64,000 bases of DNA from Macrosoma leucophasiata (Eukaryota > Arthropoda > Insecta > Lepidoptera > Hedylidae): assembly GCA_036365455.1 (NCBI GenBank), contig JAWQUS010000030.1:9176001-9240000 (forward strand), written 5' to 3'. Shown in pieces: positions 33,483 to 46,600 of the stretch; the stretch's first letter is position 1; every line of letters begins with the position of its first letter. A program made the position numbers and the translations under genes. The notes below the pieces were generated by a model. It searched no databases and was not told the DNA's origin. It was given only the letters and a program-made list of their open reading frames with translations.

Positions 33483-33600
33483 GGAGATTCGTTGCCACTT
33501 CTGAGGTCCAAGAATTTTTGTTTCTGTGCAGACATAACGGTTCCGTACATTATCAGCAAACTAGAACACGATAGCACCACAAAGCATAATATGTTTAGTC
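33483..33600 (+). repeat. Family A repeat, diverged fragment
   Basis: CGTTGCCACTTCTGAGG and ACGATAGCACCAC landmarks, strongly decayed. Confidence 0.5.
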
Positions 33601-34230
33601 CTTTATTAGATTGTGATAGCAAGGATTTTTAACCGACTTAAAAAAAGGAGGTTCTCAATTCGTCCGGATCTTTTTTTTTTTGTAGAGGAGGATTTTATAG
33701 AGGAAGGAGATTATAGCCATTTGAAAAGGTGGTGATGGTGTTTTCTAAAAAAAACTGATAGGGAGCGATTAAATAAGAGTAACAAAAACCAGAAACACAA
33801 TTTTTGGAATTTTTGGTTGTTTGTCTGGTTTTCACAGGTGGATTACATATATTATAGGAGTGTTGTAAAAACTTTGTGGCGTAGCTGCGTAGTTATGGTC
33901 AATTGAAAATTTACTTCAAGCACTGCTTCAAAACTTTTAAACAGAGTTGAATGCGGTTTACATAAACGTATTGGAATAGGGTACTATAGAATTAACCTAT
34001 AAGTCTATTGAAGGTCTGGATAATCTTAATTTCCACAGGTTACGCGAAAAGCGACATACACGCGGGTGAAGCCGAGGGAAAATGCTAGTTAAAACATAAG
34101 AGTTAAATTAAAAACAAAAGTACCAAAAATATTAATTACCATACCAAAGTTACTAATAACTACATACTCGTATATAAATTATACCGTTTATCTATTAAAA
34201 ATCTTGCCGGACTATTGATTGCATAGTTAT

Positions 34231-34456
34231 GGTCCGCCAAATTGGTTGTCGTATTAAGTGATGACTTCAGCGAATAGACATCTATAGATGCAGATGCTTT
34301 GCCACCCCTGAGACCTAATTCGTTGTCTCTGTGATCATACATAACGTACCATCTAACCGGAATACTATAGTGCTGAACACTACCATTTGACGGCAGAAAG
34401 ATTAGGTAATGCGGTGGTGCCTATGCCCTCGACCTCCCACACTAGAACTCCACCAA
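34231..34456 (+). repeat. Family A repeat, near full length
   Basis: AAGTGATGACTTCAGCG through GCGGTGGTGCCTATGCCC and ACTAGAACTCCACC; the 5' T-rich edge is missing. About 215 bp upstream of the P450 gene 2 start codon. Confidence 0.75.
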
Positions 34457-34670
34457 CATCTTTTAAAAAAAGTGACTTAACTAAATAATCCATGATGTCA
34501 ATCGAGCCTACGTGATTTAAATCATTAGTGTGTATTCAAGACAAACTTATTAAACATGGAAATACATGCTTAAATTTAATTGCCGTACTAAACCCGTTTT
34601 GACAATATTGATTTAGATACCCAGTCCATTTAAAAACATGCATATTATCATATTGTAGGTAACTATCACA

Positions 34671-37600
34671 ATGATTGCGGTAATAGTCCTTATGGTTATC
34701 GCAACATGTTATTGGATGCACTGGACGGCGCGGGTGAAGCATCTGGATGGAGCAACTGCAACGCTGCCAGTCCCTCCCACCTTGCCCGTTCTAGGCAACG
34801 CTACACTTTTCATAGGCGATACTCAACGTTAGTACATACAAAAATAACAAATATTTAAATATTTTCTCTCTTTTTTTAAATAGTAGGTACCTATATAGCA
34901 TCGGGAACATTGAATATTGAACTACTGCTCTCATCTACGAGTGGAACCCCCAAATACCAGCTTGGTCCACTTGACTCTTTAGAAAGACGCGCCATTCGAA
35001 TCGTTGACGACAGGCCTTATTGATAGGCTCGAATATCTCAGCCTACGCAGACACATCGGGAATGCGTCTTTTACCCTCTCTACAATGGCGAATGCTTTGC
35101 TTATTACTATGGTGTCATAGTCTCCTTTTCTACACCGCACTACACGCCGATGAGAGAATTTTCGCGGCCACATGGCAGTGATCAACGGTGCGATTTACGT
35201 TTCTGCCCAGAACATGCAAATTGTAATACAAATGATCTGCCTCCTAAAGTGTTTCCTCGAAGCTATTCAAAAGATTCAAATTAAAGGCTCTTCAAAACTA
35301 GCGTCAGAAGAGTCCAAGACTGGTAGTGCGTTGGCATCTCCCGTTGGAAATATCCATAGATGACGGTGGCCACTTTCCAACAGATGACCCGTCTCCTTAT
35401 CTGTCAACCTTTCTGACTTAAAAATAAACAGGAAGTCGGAATCCCTGAACAGGACATTCGAATGGTTACGATTTCTTAAGCTTCTTGCCGCCCCACCAAT
35501 TGGGTAGAAAATAAACAGGCAACTAGAACGCGGCGCGGTGGCGTCAGCGCAGAGTTTACAAGTCCAATCTCTACATTATTTTTCGTATTGGTGTGTGTGT
35601 GTCTGTAAAAGAAATCGTGCATTGAATAAAAATAAGTGACGTACAAACTTAATTAATTATATATTTTTGTTCTCGTTCAGACTGAGAGTGAGTCACACAG
35701 TGAACAATTTCTAGTATAGTGAAAAAAGCCTGTCTAGAGAGACAGAACGCATGAAAAGCAAGGCACGATACATCTTGTAACGTATTTTAAGATGTGGAAT
35801 AAGTTGTTAAGGTAGATGACCTTGTGTTTAAGCCCACCCTTGTAAGATAAAGAATTATTATTAACCAGTTTCTGCTTGTAATAGCCTTTTTACCTAGCAT
35901 CCAATTCCGAATACTATTGCCTACCTTTACCTTACACTATATACTAAACGTAAGTAGTTCGGTGTGATTACTTACCTAGTCAGGAAGTATAAATACAACG
36001 CAGTTGCACAACCTACATTATAAGTACAATGGCAGATGCGTAGAGGTCGTGCATTGTATACACATTCAACTAATGTGAACAATATTTGAACAACAACATA
36101 ATGTTGACTGACGATCTATCATGTACTTACTAAGTTTGTTCGTTATACTTAACTTTATTCTTGACAAATAGTCTTCAAACTAAGACTATTCGAATTTGAA
36201 AAACAAATAATGCAAAGTGATTTTCTAAAAACAGGAAACATTTAAAAAATACTAGTAGTAACAGCAACTCTCCAGTCGGGGGCGGGGCAGGATTCAGTGA
36301 AGTCTAAGTATGTACCAAATTTCACTGGCAGGCTCATGTAGGTAAAATGATTCGGTGGGCATTACCATTTTTCAGGACACAATCAACATACACGAAACGG
36401 CGCCCGGCGAAACTGCCGGCAACAGCTAGTTATAAATGTTATAATAATATTTTTTGATATAATTTCGACACCTGTTTTAATGGAATGTGCGACGGCATAA
36501 CCTATAGTGCAGGGTGTGCAATGCACTCGGGCGCCGCCGTCTCAGAGGGCGCCAAATGTAGCACACATCCGCTGTCCATAAAACTTAAAACACAAGACGA
36601 AACAATAACTATCGCGGTTCACCGCTTAGTTTCAATAGTTTCGCAACAGAGATGTGCTACAAGCATAAAAACAGTGAGTGTTATTCTGCCGTCATAAGAA
36701 GAAAGGCCGTAGCTAATAACATACTGTAAGCTATACCTACTTATAAAATAGTTAGTTGGAATATGAAAAAACTTTCTTGTTACAACGGAAATGTTATAGT
36801 CAGGCCTAGGGGGGCAGAGTTTCATTGCACACGGGTGCTATACGAGCTAGAGCCGCCTATTATTATCTAGTTAAGGTACCTACCCTATAGGTACCTACGC
36901 AAATTTAATAATCTTTTTGAAGTTATACTTCTTTTGGCATTATTTCATAAATGATGAGAGTGAATTTTTACGATGCGCGCGCACACCGACTGATAGAAGT
37001 GACAGCCTGAAGTTAGTTGCTAAACAAATAAAAGAAACAGTTTGAAGTTAGTTGCTAAACAAATAAAAGCAACAGTCTGAATTTAGTTGCTAAACTTTTT
37101 TGTCGTTTTGTTTTATTTCTGGTATATTCAATAGTACGTTAGGTATATACAATAGTACATTAAGTATAACTTCCAACGTGCGTACATAAGTGCATGTACT
37201 GTTCACATTGATGTTAAGTAATGACTGCAGTCTATACTTAGACCGCCCATACTAAGAGCAGCCACATCTGAGAGCTTAGTTAATATGTGCCTGTGATAGT
37301 TATTACGGGGCCATCTTATGATCAATTTACATGAAGCTACTTACATATATATATATTAAACATGTTTCCTTGACACTTTTCCAGAAATTTTAAAGAACAT
37401 AGAAGATATTGCTTCATTAGCACACAAACATAAAGGCGTGGCGAAGATATGGCTAGGACCGAAATTGTACATCGGTGAGTGCTAATCTATACTTATAATA
37501 AAACTGTAGAAGAGTAAATTCTGTACATTGAAGATATTGAAAAAATAAATACCAGGGGATGTTACTAGATCGATACCAAACACAAATATGTGATTAGAAA

Positions 37601-40600
37601 ATTTTTTGTCTGTCTGTCTGTCTGTTTGTTCAAGCATCACACAAAATCTACCGGTCCGATTACGATGAAACTTGGTATTATTATACTTTAATGTTTGGCG
37701 CACAACACTGTGTACTTTTTATCCCGGAAAAATGTATTTTTGTCTGTGTGTTTGTGCACGCTAATATCAGAAACGGCTTTTTCTATTTGCGGTTTTCATT
37801 AATATATTGTGGTAAGTTTTACTTAACATTTAGTGTTTGTTTCATGATTTACATGAAACAAACACTAACGGTTCAGAAATAAAAAAGTTATGTCAATTTA
37901 AAGAATCATATCGAATATTTTTAAACTTTTCTGAATCTATCTCCTAGCTTTTTTAGGGTTCCGTATCTAAATGGTAAAAACGGACCGTACTACTCATCCT
38001 CCGTTGTCTGCCTGTCTATCCGTCCATCCGTCTGTCTGTCACCAGGCTGTATCTCATAAACAGTTAAACAGGCGTTGGTGTCATTGGTGGCATAGGTGTT
38101 ACTGGTGACTCTGGTGGTGGTGTTGGTGGCAATAGTGGTGCTGGCGGTGGTTTGACTGGCCATGGAGGCATTGGTGGCGTTGGTGATGTTGGTGGTGTTG
38201 TTGGTAGTTTTGGAGGCGTTGGTGGCATTGGTTGTGGTGGTGGTGGTGGTTTTGGTGATGTTTGATCAGTGGTGGCATTGGTGGCGTAAGTGTTTGGTGA
38301 TGGTGATGGCGTTGATGGCGTTGGTGGCGATTGTAGTGGTGGCGGTGGTGCAGGTGGAAGTGATGACAGTGGTGGTGGTGGTAGTGATGACAGTGGTGGT
38401 GGTGGTGGTGGTGATAATGGTGGTGGTGGTGTTGGTGGCATTAGTGGGTAAAAATGCATAACGTTAATGTTCAATTTTTCTCTTCTGCCGGCTCTTACGG
38501 AGTGCTTATATTATGCATAGATCTATATTTTATCTTTACAAATTAACTGAAACATTACAAAAGTTCATAATAATTTTCTATAAAAAAATATTATGCATAG
38601 AATTTTAAAATGGCCTTTTCGAAAATACGGTTCAGCATAGGATGGATGCGCGTTTAAACACATAATTAGCAATTTTTCGCAATCCTAGCAGCCTGTGTGT
38701 TTTTATCCCCGATGGCCATACGTGTAATATCGTGTTTTTATGATCCAAAATTAACCGAAATGTATATCCAAAAGCGCTGCCTAAAGCCCTAAAGCCACTA
38801 CTATTCCACGCAAACAAAGTTGCGGGCACAGCTAGTTGGTAATAATAACACAGATTCTGTAGGTACATAACTCGTACATAACCAGCATTTACTTTAGGTA
38901 TGATGACTTGATATGTCGCCATAAATTGGTGTCTCTTCGACACCAATCTTCTCATATACACTTACATGATTTAATGTCCAATAACCGAAACAATAAAATG
39001 TATTTTGAACATCCACAAACCCATTTACTACTAAATTTTTTCTTAATTATATTTTCATTGTTATTGTAAAGTAAATTCTATGGTAGTAGTACTAGTAGAA
39101 ACCAGCGATATGCCTGTTTTAGCAACATATCATTTCTATTAGATGCATGCATGGATTGATAACGCTACACAATATATAAACAATGTTTACAGCTATAGGT
39201 AATGCGGTAGATGCACAAATAATTTTGGAAAATTGCCTTGACAAAGATGTGGTTTATCGATTCTTAAGACCGTGGCTAGGTCATGGTCTTTTCGTGGCAC
39301 CCCGTGAGTATGAAACCTTCCTTTTATTTATGATAATCTATACGCACAATTTTTCTATTTAAGGGACTTTTCTATTCCCAACCAAAATAATACCAAGTCG
39401 TTTTTTAACTTCCGTAGTTATCTATTAGATATTATCTAACAGTAGATAATCAACTATGGCCATGACTTATAGTTCGGAGCTCAAGAGGAGACTTTTTGGA
39501 TTTATTTGAACGCATCAAATTATGAAAAGGGCCTTGCAACCCTAAGTAAAAAAATATGATATCTGAGCTAATCCAATATTTCCTCTTTTGGGCTCTCCTA
39601 CTATTGGCCTGAGACCTCAAACTCATTGCTATCCCTTCTAGACTCATGCTTTCTTTCTCGAGGCAAAATTTTAAGAATTGCAAACAGTTTATCACGATTC
39701 GCGACAAATATGTTTTACCGAAAAATGTAAAAATATTTTGGGACTTTTAATTTTATCTCCCACAATTATTTTTTTACAGAACTTGAAATGAATTTTTTTT
39801 TTTTTTATGTAATTGAAGTGGTAAACAAGCATGCAGTTCACATTGATGTTAAGTGATGACTGCAGCCTATAGACACCCACACAAAGACCAAGGTCAAAAT
39901 GCAAATGCGTTACCACTCCTGAGGCCTAAGGTGTTATGCCTCTGTGCCGGAAATTACAGGGCCGTACATTACCACCTGACCGGAACACGATAGTGCTGAA
40001 CACTACCATTTAGCGGCAAGTAAATCAGGTAATGCGGTGGTGCCTACGCCCGCGAGCTCCGTCACTGGAGCTCTACCAATAATAAATGATTACACTACGA
40101 GAGCTTGTGCGTGTGTGACGCAGCACGTACTACACTAGAATGAATGATTTTTTTCACTTTTGAACATATTTTAACTTAACTTTACAGTTGGACTGTGGAA
40201 AACTCACAGAAAAGTCTTACTGCCCATATTTCACAACAAAATAGTAGAGGAGTATTTGGGTGTTATATCAGAGCAATCAAACGTTCTAATTGAACGGCTT
40301 TCTGAAAAATCTGATGAAGGCGAATTCGATGTTCTGCCATATATAACAGCATGCACTTTGGACATTGTCTTTGGTAAGTATAGGTATATTCAGTGACTAT
40401 CCCTCATATTGATAATTAATTATATTTTTTCGTGTAAGAGATACTTAATTATATTTGGGAGGTCATAATCTATTTTTAACCGCCAAGGTAAGAGAAGATA
40501 CGAAGGTCACGTAAACAGCTAGTCTATACAAATAAATAAAATTGGAGTATCTGTTTGTAATATTAAAATAACAGCTTTTTACTAAATGCATAAGTATGTA

Positions 40601-43600
40601 TAAACGGTACATATACCAAAACAACGTTTTTTACAATTTTTGTCTGTCTGTCTGTCTGTTTGGCGAGGCTAATCTTGGGAACGGCTGGACCGATTTTGAC
40701 GGGACTTTCACTGGCAGATAGCTGATGTGATAATGGGGAAAAAGTTTCTTCGCATTTTTTAAAATAATTAAAAACATTTTTTGATATAGTTTATTTAAAT
40801 TTAACTAAACTATGTATGTACCATTTTGTTCGATAACCTATTGCCATCTTGTAGGTAGGGACATGATCCCATTACTATAAAAATTTTGGGACCTCTTATC
40901 AAAATACCGCGACAAGTGGATTTGGCAGTCCTCTCGTGATGTTAACCTAACATTGCATAAAGAATTCTGAAGAGACCGAAACAGGTGGAAATCTGAAGGT
41001 GCAAGGTCAGGACTATACGGCGGATGCATTAACACCTCCCAGCCAAACTCTCTTAATTTTTGCTGAGTGGCTACAGATGTGTGAGGTCTAGCGTTATCAT
41101 GATGAAACACCACACCCCTTCTGTTGATCAATTCCGGCCGCTTTCTCTCAACTTCTTGCTTTAATCTCATCAGTTGTTCGTAGTAGAGTTCAGAATCGAT
41201 AGTCCTGCCTGGTGGTCATAGCTTATAATGAATAATGCCCTTCCAATATCACCACACACACAACATCACCTTATTGCGAGTTAACCCGGGTTTCGCCACA
41301 GTCAGTGAAGCCTGACCGGCCTTTGACCACGACCTTTTTCGCACGTCCTTGTCGTACGTGATCCACTTTTCATCACCAGTTATCAGCTTCTTCAAAAAAT
41401 GATTCGGTTTCATTACGTCGTAATAAAGAATCACAAATGAGTACACGGTTCATTAGGTTTCTTTCAGTGAGCTCGTGAGGTACCCAAATATCGAGCTTTT
41501 TTTTGTACCCAGCTTTTTTCAAATGCGCCAAAACTGTTTTGTGATCAATTCTCAGTTCTTCAGCTACGTCGTAACTACTGCTATGTCGATCTTGCTCCAC
41601 TTTTTCAAAAATGGCATCCATTTTATCCGTAATAGGGCGACCAGAGCGAGGTGCATTTTTGACATCAAAATTTCCGGATTGAAAACGCTTAAACCAAAAT
41701 GCTACTCTCACAGACACTGCACTAGGTCCATAAACATCGCAAATTTTTTTCGCGGCTTGTGTTGCATTTTTACCTTTTTTGTAGTAAAATTTTAAAATGT
41801 ATCGCGAATTTCTTTATTAGATTCACTCATCTTGACAGTACGAAAAACAAATGAAAATCACACATTTGCCTAATTTGAATTTGGAATTATGTTCTTTAAA
41901 ATGTTAACTTTCAATGATACCAAAACCAGCCAGATACAAATACTACAGCCAAAGAGATTTTATTACAAGTTCATACATACAATAATGCGAAAAGACTTTT
42001 TCCCCAACCTATTATAATAATATTCACTCATGCGTAGCAGTTACAATAATTGCCTACGGCGTAGCCGTGCGCTGTTACGAATCTCAGATATTTTATTAGT
42101 TTGACATTTGACATAGGTAAATAATAGGATTATTACAAATAAATGATTTTATTTCTACTGGCTTACCCGGCAAACTTCGTATTGCCTCAGAATTAAATAA
42201 TGTGTCAAAGGTTTGAAAGATACGGACTATTTATATGGGAAAATGAAATTGTGTTTTTTACTATTCCCTTTCAATTTATTCATATTTTCTTACCTTTTAA
42301 ACCTTCCCTGGACTTTCAACAACCTGGACCTTCAAATCGGTCGAGCCGTTCTCGAGTTTTAGCGAGACTAACGAACAGCAATTGATTTTTATATATATAG
42401 ATAGATTCACTTAACTAATTGTGTAATTGTTCATGGAATTATTATTTAATACATAATAAGCACATATTAATATTTAGAATGCATAATATGAATAGTGAAT
42501 GATTAGTATCGATTTTTTAATTATTAAATATAAAGTCTGAATTTGCATGCTATTTTTACTGGCAAAGTATGTGAAACCATTGTTTAATTTTTAAGACCTG
42601 ACATGTACCTACTTACCAAACTTTTGGCAAATAAATCTTTGAATCTTTGAATCATACGCTATAGTTATGATAGCTAGGGGCACATTAAACAATAAATCGG
42701 GCTGATTTGTCGTGTAGAAGCCCATGTCGGACAGACGTCAAATTTCTTTTTCTTCGATTTTTTATCGATATTTCAGTTCACGTTCACCGAATTCTAAATT
42801 CGACGTCACTATCTTTGGTCACTATCTAATCATAACATAATGAAAGGTGATCTAGGTTCATGAGTTTGTTAACTAAGTAAAATAAATGCAAACAGAGACC
42901 GCAATGGGTGAACGAATGGACGTGCAGCATTCTCCTGATACGCCATACCTCCGCGCCCGGCACACAGTCATGACCATTCTCAACATGCGATTCTTCAAGG
43001 TGTGGTTGCAGCCGGACTGCCTCTTCAACCTCACACCGTACGCCAAACAACAGAAGGACAATATAGACCTCACTCACAAATTCACTGATGAGGTATGTTG
43101 TATACATAAGGTATGTTGTATAAATAAAAAAAAACTACAAATATTGTTGTTACAAAATAGAATAACAAAAATGAAAAGTAACATGGACGCAGATTTAAGT
43201 TAACCTAAATCATCGCAATGTTTTTTATTTTCAAAAATCTACGTCTTACTAGATAGGTTTAGTAAAATAGAGCTTATTTTTTTTATTAAATGTATAAAGT
43301 GAGTAGCAAATCAGAAACGAATATTTCTTTTGTAACAGCCACATTTTCGGGGACAAGTATTGTTCTATGAGAAACGAGGTACCGTTTCTCATAGAACAAT
43401 ACTTGTCCCCGAAAAACTAAACTAAAAGGCGAAATTAAAAAAAAATCTATTGTAACCCAGGATATATATTGTCATATTCGTTCAAACTACACTTAAAACT
43501 TAAGGTATACATTACTATCAGAGAGAGATTCACATCAATATTGACAGAATCTTGCGTGGACATTTCACCATGTTGAAATGTACAATTTTTTTAAATATTA

Positions 43601-46600
43601 CCCATATCACTGATTGTCGGTAGGGCGCCAATGATATTCACAGGTTTTGGTATCACTGCAATAAGTATTGCAGTTGTCGTTAAAGCAGTGGCGGCGTAAG
43701 TCGTGGGTGGTGTGACCCAAGGGCCAAGGGCAAAAAATCCTTGAGCCAGACAGGTGACAGCAACCCTCTCCCGTTCTCTAATCTCGCATTCAGTTTTCAG
43801 AATGTTGACCACTTTATATTAGAGGGTCTCGCGAAAGGGAAGCTATCGGGAAACTGGCCGCTTAACCACATGGGTGCATTATGCGGTGATAATAAAAGCT
43901 ATATTTGATTGTTTTTGGATAAGCAGATTTTTTCTGCACGTACCTTGCCACGTGGTGTTTAAGTTTCGCTCCGCCATTACGTAACAGTAATGTAATATTC
44001 CCATGTAGAAAAAAAAGCATATTTTGTTATTTTGTGTTGATTAACGAACTTCTCAGAGTCCTCAGTACTTACAAATACTTCCATACATTTCATTAGTTCA
44101 CGCTCAATATTCCCATTTACGCTACTGAAGTTCTACCACTACCACCAGTTGAACAAGTACATACACACAGTTAACTTTATTCTAGTTTGTATATGTTTAA
44201 TATTATTTACCTATATTTCCAGGTCGTCCGCAAAAAAAGATTGGAATATGAGAGGAAAAAAAAAAACGATTCTGGAAAACAAACAGGTACGTACGTTTTT
44301 TAATGTCATGGTAGTAGCAAACAAGCACGCATTTCACATGGATGGTAAGTGATGGCTGCAGCCTACAGACATCTACACAAATACAGGAGGTCAATATGTA
44401 GATGCGTTGCTCCCCCTGAGGTCGAAGTGGTTTTGCCTTAGTTTGCTAATACGTATCCGTTGAAATATGATCTACAGTTTCATATCAAGTACAATCTGCT
44501 CCAGATCCTTCCAGTTGCTTCTTTGTATTTTGCCTTTATGAGCTAATTTGGTTCAGCCGTGGGTATTATGTCGTCTTACTTACTATCTTGACCTTCCTTC
44601 TGTAATTTTTCCTTTTGTCGCCTGTCTGCCACTCCATTATTCTGTCACACTATCTTTTAACTACGTATCATATGTAAATATTATAATAGTTTATAAGCAA
44701 TCTGACAACGTGGTAACTGAAGTACCTACTTTGATGTTTCACCATAACTCCTCAATGATCAATGTGCATACCTACTTACTTTTTAGTGCCAACGTCTAAT
44801 AAAGCAATTTAAAATCGGGTCGCTAAAATCGGTTGTACTATGGCTTGAGAGGGATGATATATTTACTTAGAATATACTATTATTTTACGTACCATTCAAT
44901 TAACATACCAATAGTAAGTCGTAATTTATTACTTTAACAACATTTGTATTCATTTTCACAAATAAACAATGTAACTTGCTTGATTTTATGCGGCTTCTCT
45001 TTAAAGTGTACTGTATATACTTACATTGTTCTGCATCATCCACGAAGCTTGTTTTATTTAATAGCCTCTTATGTATGTGTAATACTAATAAAACACATAT
45101 TGGTTATTGCCTAAGGAAATAACTGTTGACATACAATGGGCCCTTGAATACTTCACGAGTACCGACATTGTTTAGCTTATTAGATTTCCAAGTAAATACA
45201 CATTTACTGGATGACCAGACCTGTGGTGAGTTCAGTGCTAGTATAGGCACTACTTACTTTTAAGGACGACTCTGCCTCAGAATACGTAAACAGGTGCTAA
45301 AATTAACAGAAAACTACGTCATCTTATACCTACATGTAACTTAGCCAGAAAATCGAATATTTAATAAACGTTTTGAATCTCCGTAAACTATGTTGTAAAA
45401 TGCAAACATGACGTCAATATCATGCTTACGAGTTTTTGGCATTGTACGTATACACAGTTACAAACATTGTACTAAGTCATTAAGTTTGTAAACTTTGCAT
45501 AGACATCATTTACAACTTGAAGGAAATTATACATCGACAATTTCAAACTACAAAAATTGTAATGTTTTGTGGGTTTTACCGAAAGTAATATTGTAGAATC
45601 TCTAAACCTTGTTTTTAAACAAAAATAAACTTGGATGAAGAATAGAGCAATACAACGGGCAAGCAAGTACCCGTGCACAACCCAACCTGGCAATTTGTGA
45701 TATTTTGCTGACCAAGTAAATATTATTGATGATAGAGTTCCAGAGTCCGAACTCGACCGCGACAGGTATCGCTGTATATTATTATTACCTAATTTATCTG
45801 CCGTGTAATGGTAGTTCTAAACTATCGTGTTCCGATTAGAAGGTGATTATGGGCGTATTATTACTATCAAAGAGGCAAACAATTTAGGCCTCGTGTGTGG
45901 CAAAGCAATGCATCTGTATTTTGATCTTCGCGTTTTTTGAACATGTTTATAGACTGCAGGAGTCAGTTATCATCCATGTAAATGGCTTGCATGTTTGCCA
46001 CCTTCATAACATAAAAATATTTATTTTGATACTAACTTTATATTTACCAGATGGTCAGCTACGAGCCGTATTAGACATGTTATTTGGTCGTGAAATCGAA
46101 TTTACTGATGAGCAGCTGAGAGAGCACATAGACTCGATCACAATTGCAGGCAATGACACCACCGCTCTAGTCATAGCTTATACCCTCGTGCTACTGGGTA
46201 TACATCAAGACGTACAAGAGAAAGTTTTGGAAGAGTAAGTGATATTTATTTCATTATTTACTAACTTTGCTAGATATTGAGTTATAAACACACAATGTTA
46301 ACAACCGTAGTTGGCTACGGGAAGTAAAAGTTCAGGTACTGAATCGGACCTTATACCGGAATATCTGACTATAATATTTATTCTGACATCAACATCACCC
46401 AATATAGTGTCTGATTTAAGAATTCTTATTGTAATATTCCTTGCGAAATATGTATCAGACACACCACTTAAATTTATTAATTGCTATCCTTATACAATAA
46501 CCTTATACATATAAAATGATTATATGATTTCAGACAGCAATCTATTTTTGGAAATTCAAAACATGGTGCAACCAAAGATGACATTCAAAAGATGTGTTAT

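Larger units (their letters stand above)
25483..34670. other. Intergenic region between divergent P450 promoters
   Basis: About 9.2 kb between the two start codons, filled mainly with Helitrons (26060-27869, 28225-28472, and 3' ends at 30030, 31698 and 34085), family A and B repeats, a TIR element (32248-33353) and a GC-richer island (30780-31560). The first few hundred bases upstream of each ATG should hold the promoters; no distinct TATA or operator was convincing. No host gene found. Confidence 0.5.
37486..38835 (+). mobile_element. Non-autonomous Helitron with CCA minisatellite, copy 2
   Basis: Starts A|TCTATACTTATAATAAA at 37486 and ends GGGCACAGCTAG|T at 38832-38835. It is inserted only 11 nt after the exon 2 donor (37475) of P450 gene 2, in the same orientation. 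Matches copy 1 (26060-27869) throughout, without the 450-bp nested repeat of copy 1. Carries the minisatellite at 38064-38474. Confidence 0.87.

Noticed and set aside
38162..38461. Valine/leucine-rich plus-strand frame
   Set aside because: Another reading of the GGT/GGC triplet array in Helitron copy 2.
43591..43812. 73-codon minus-strand frame
   Set aside because: No recognised domain and only partly shared repeat sequence with 13745-13815; not supported as a gene.
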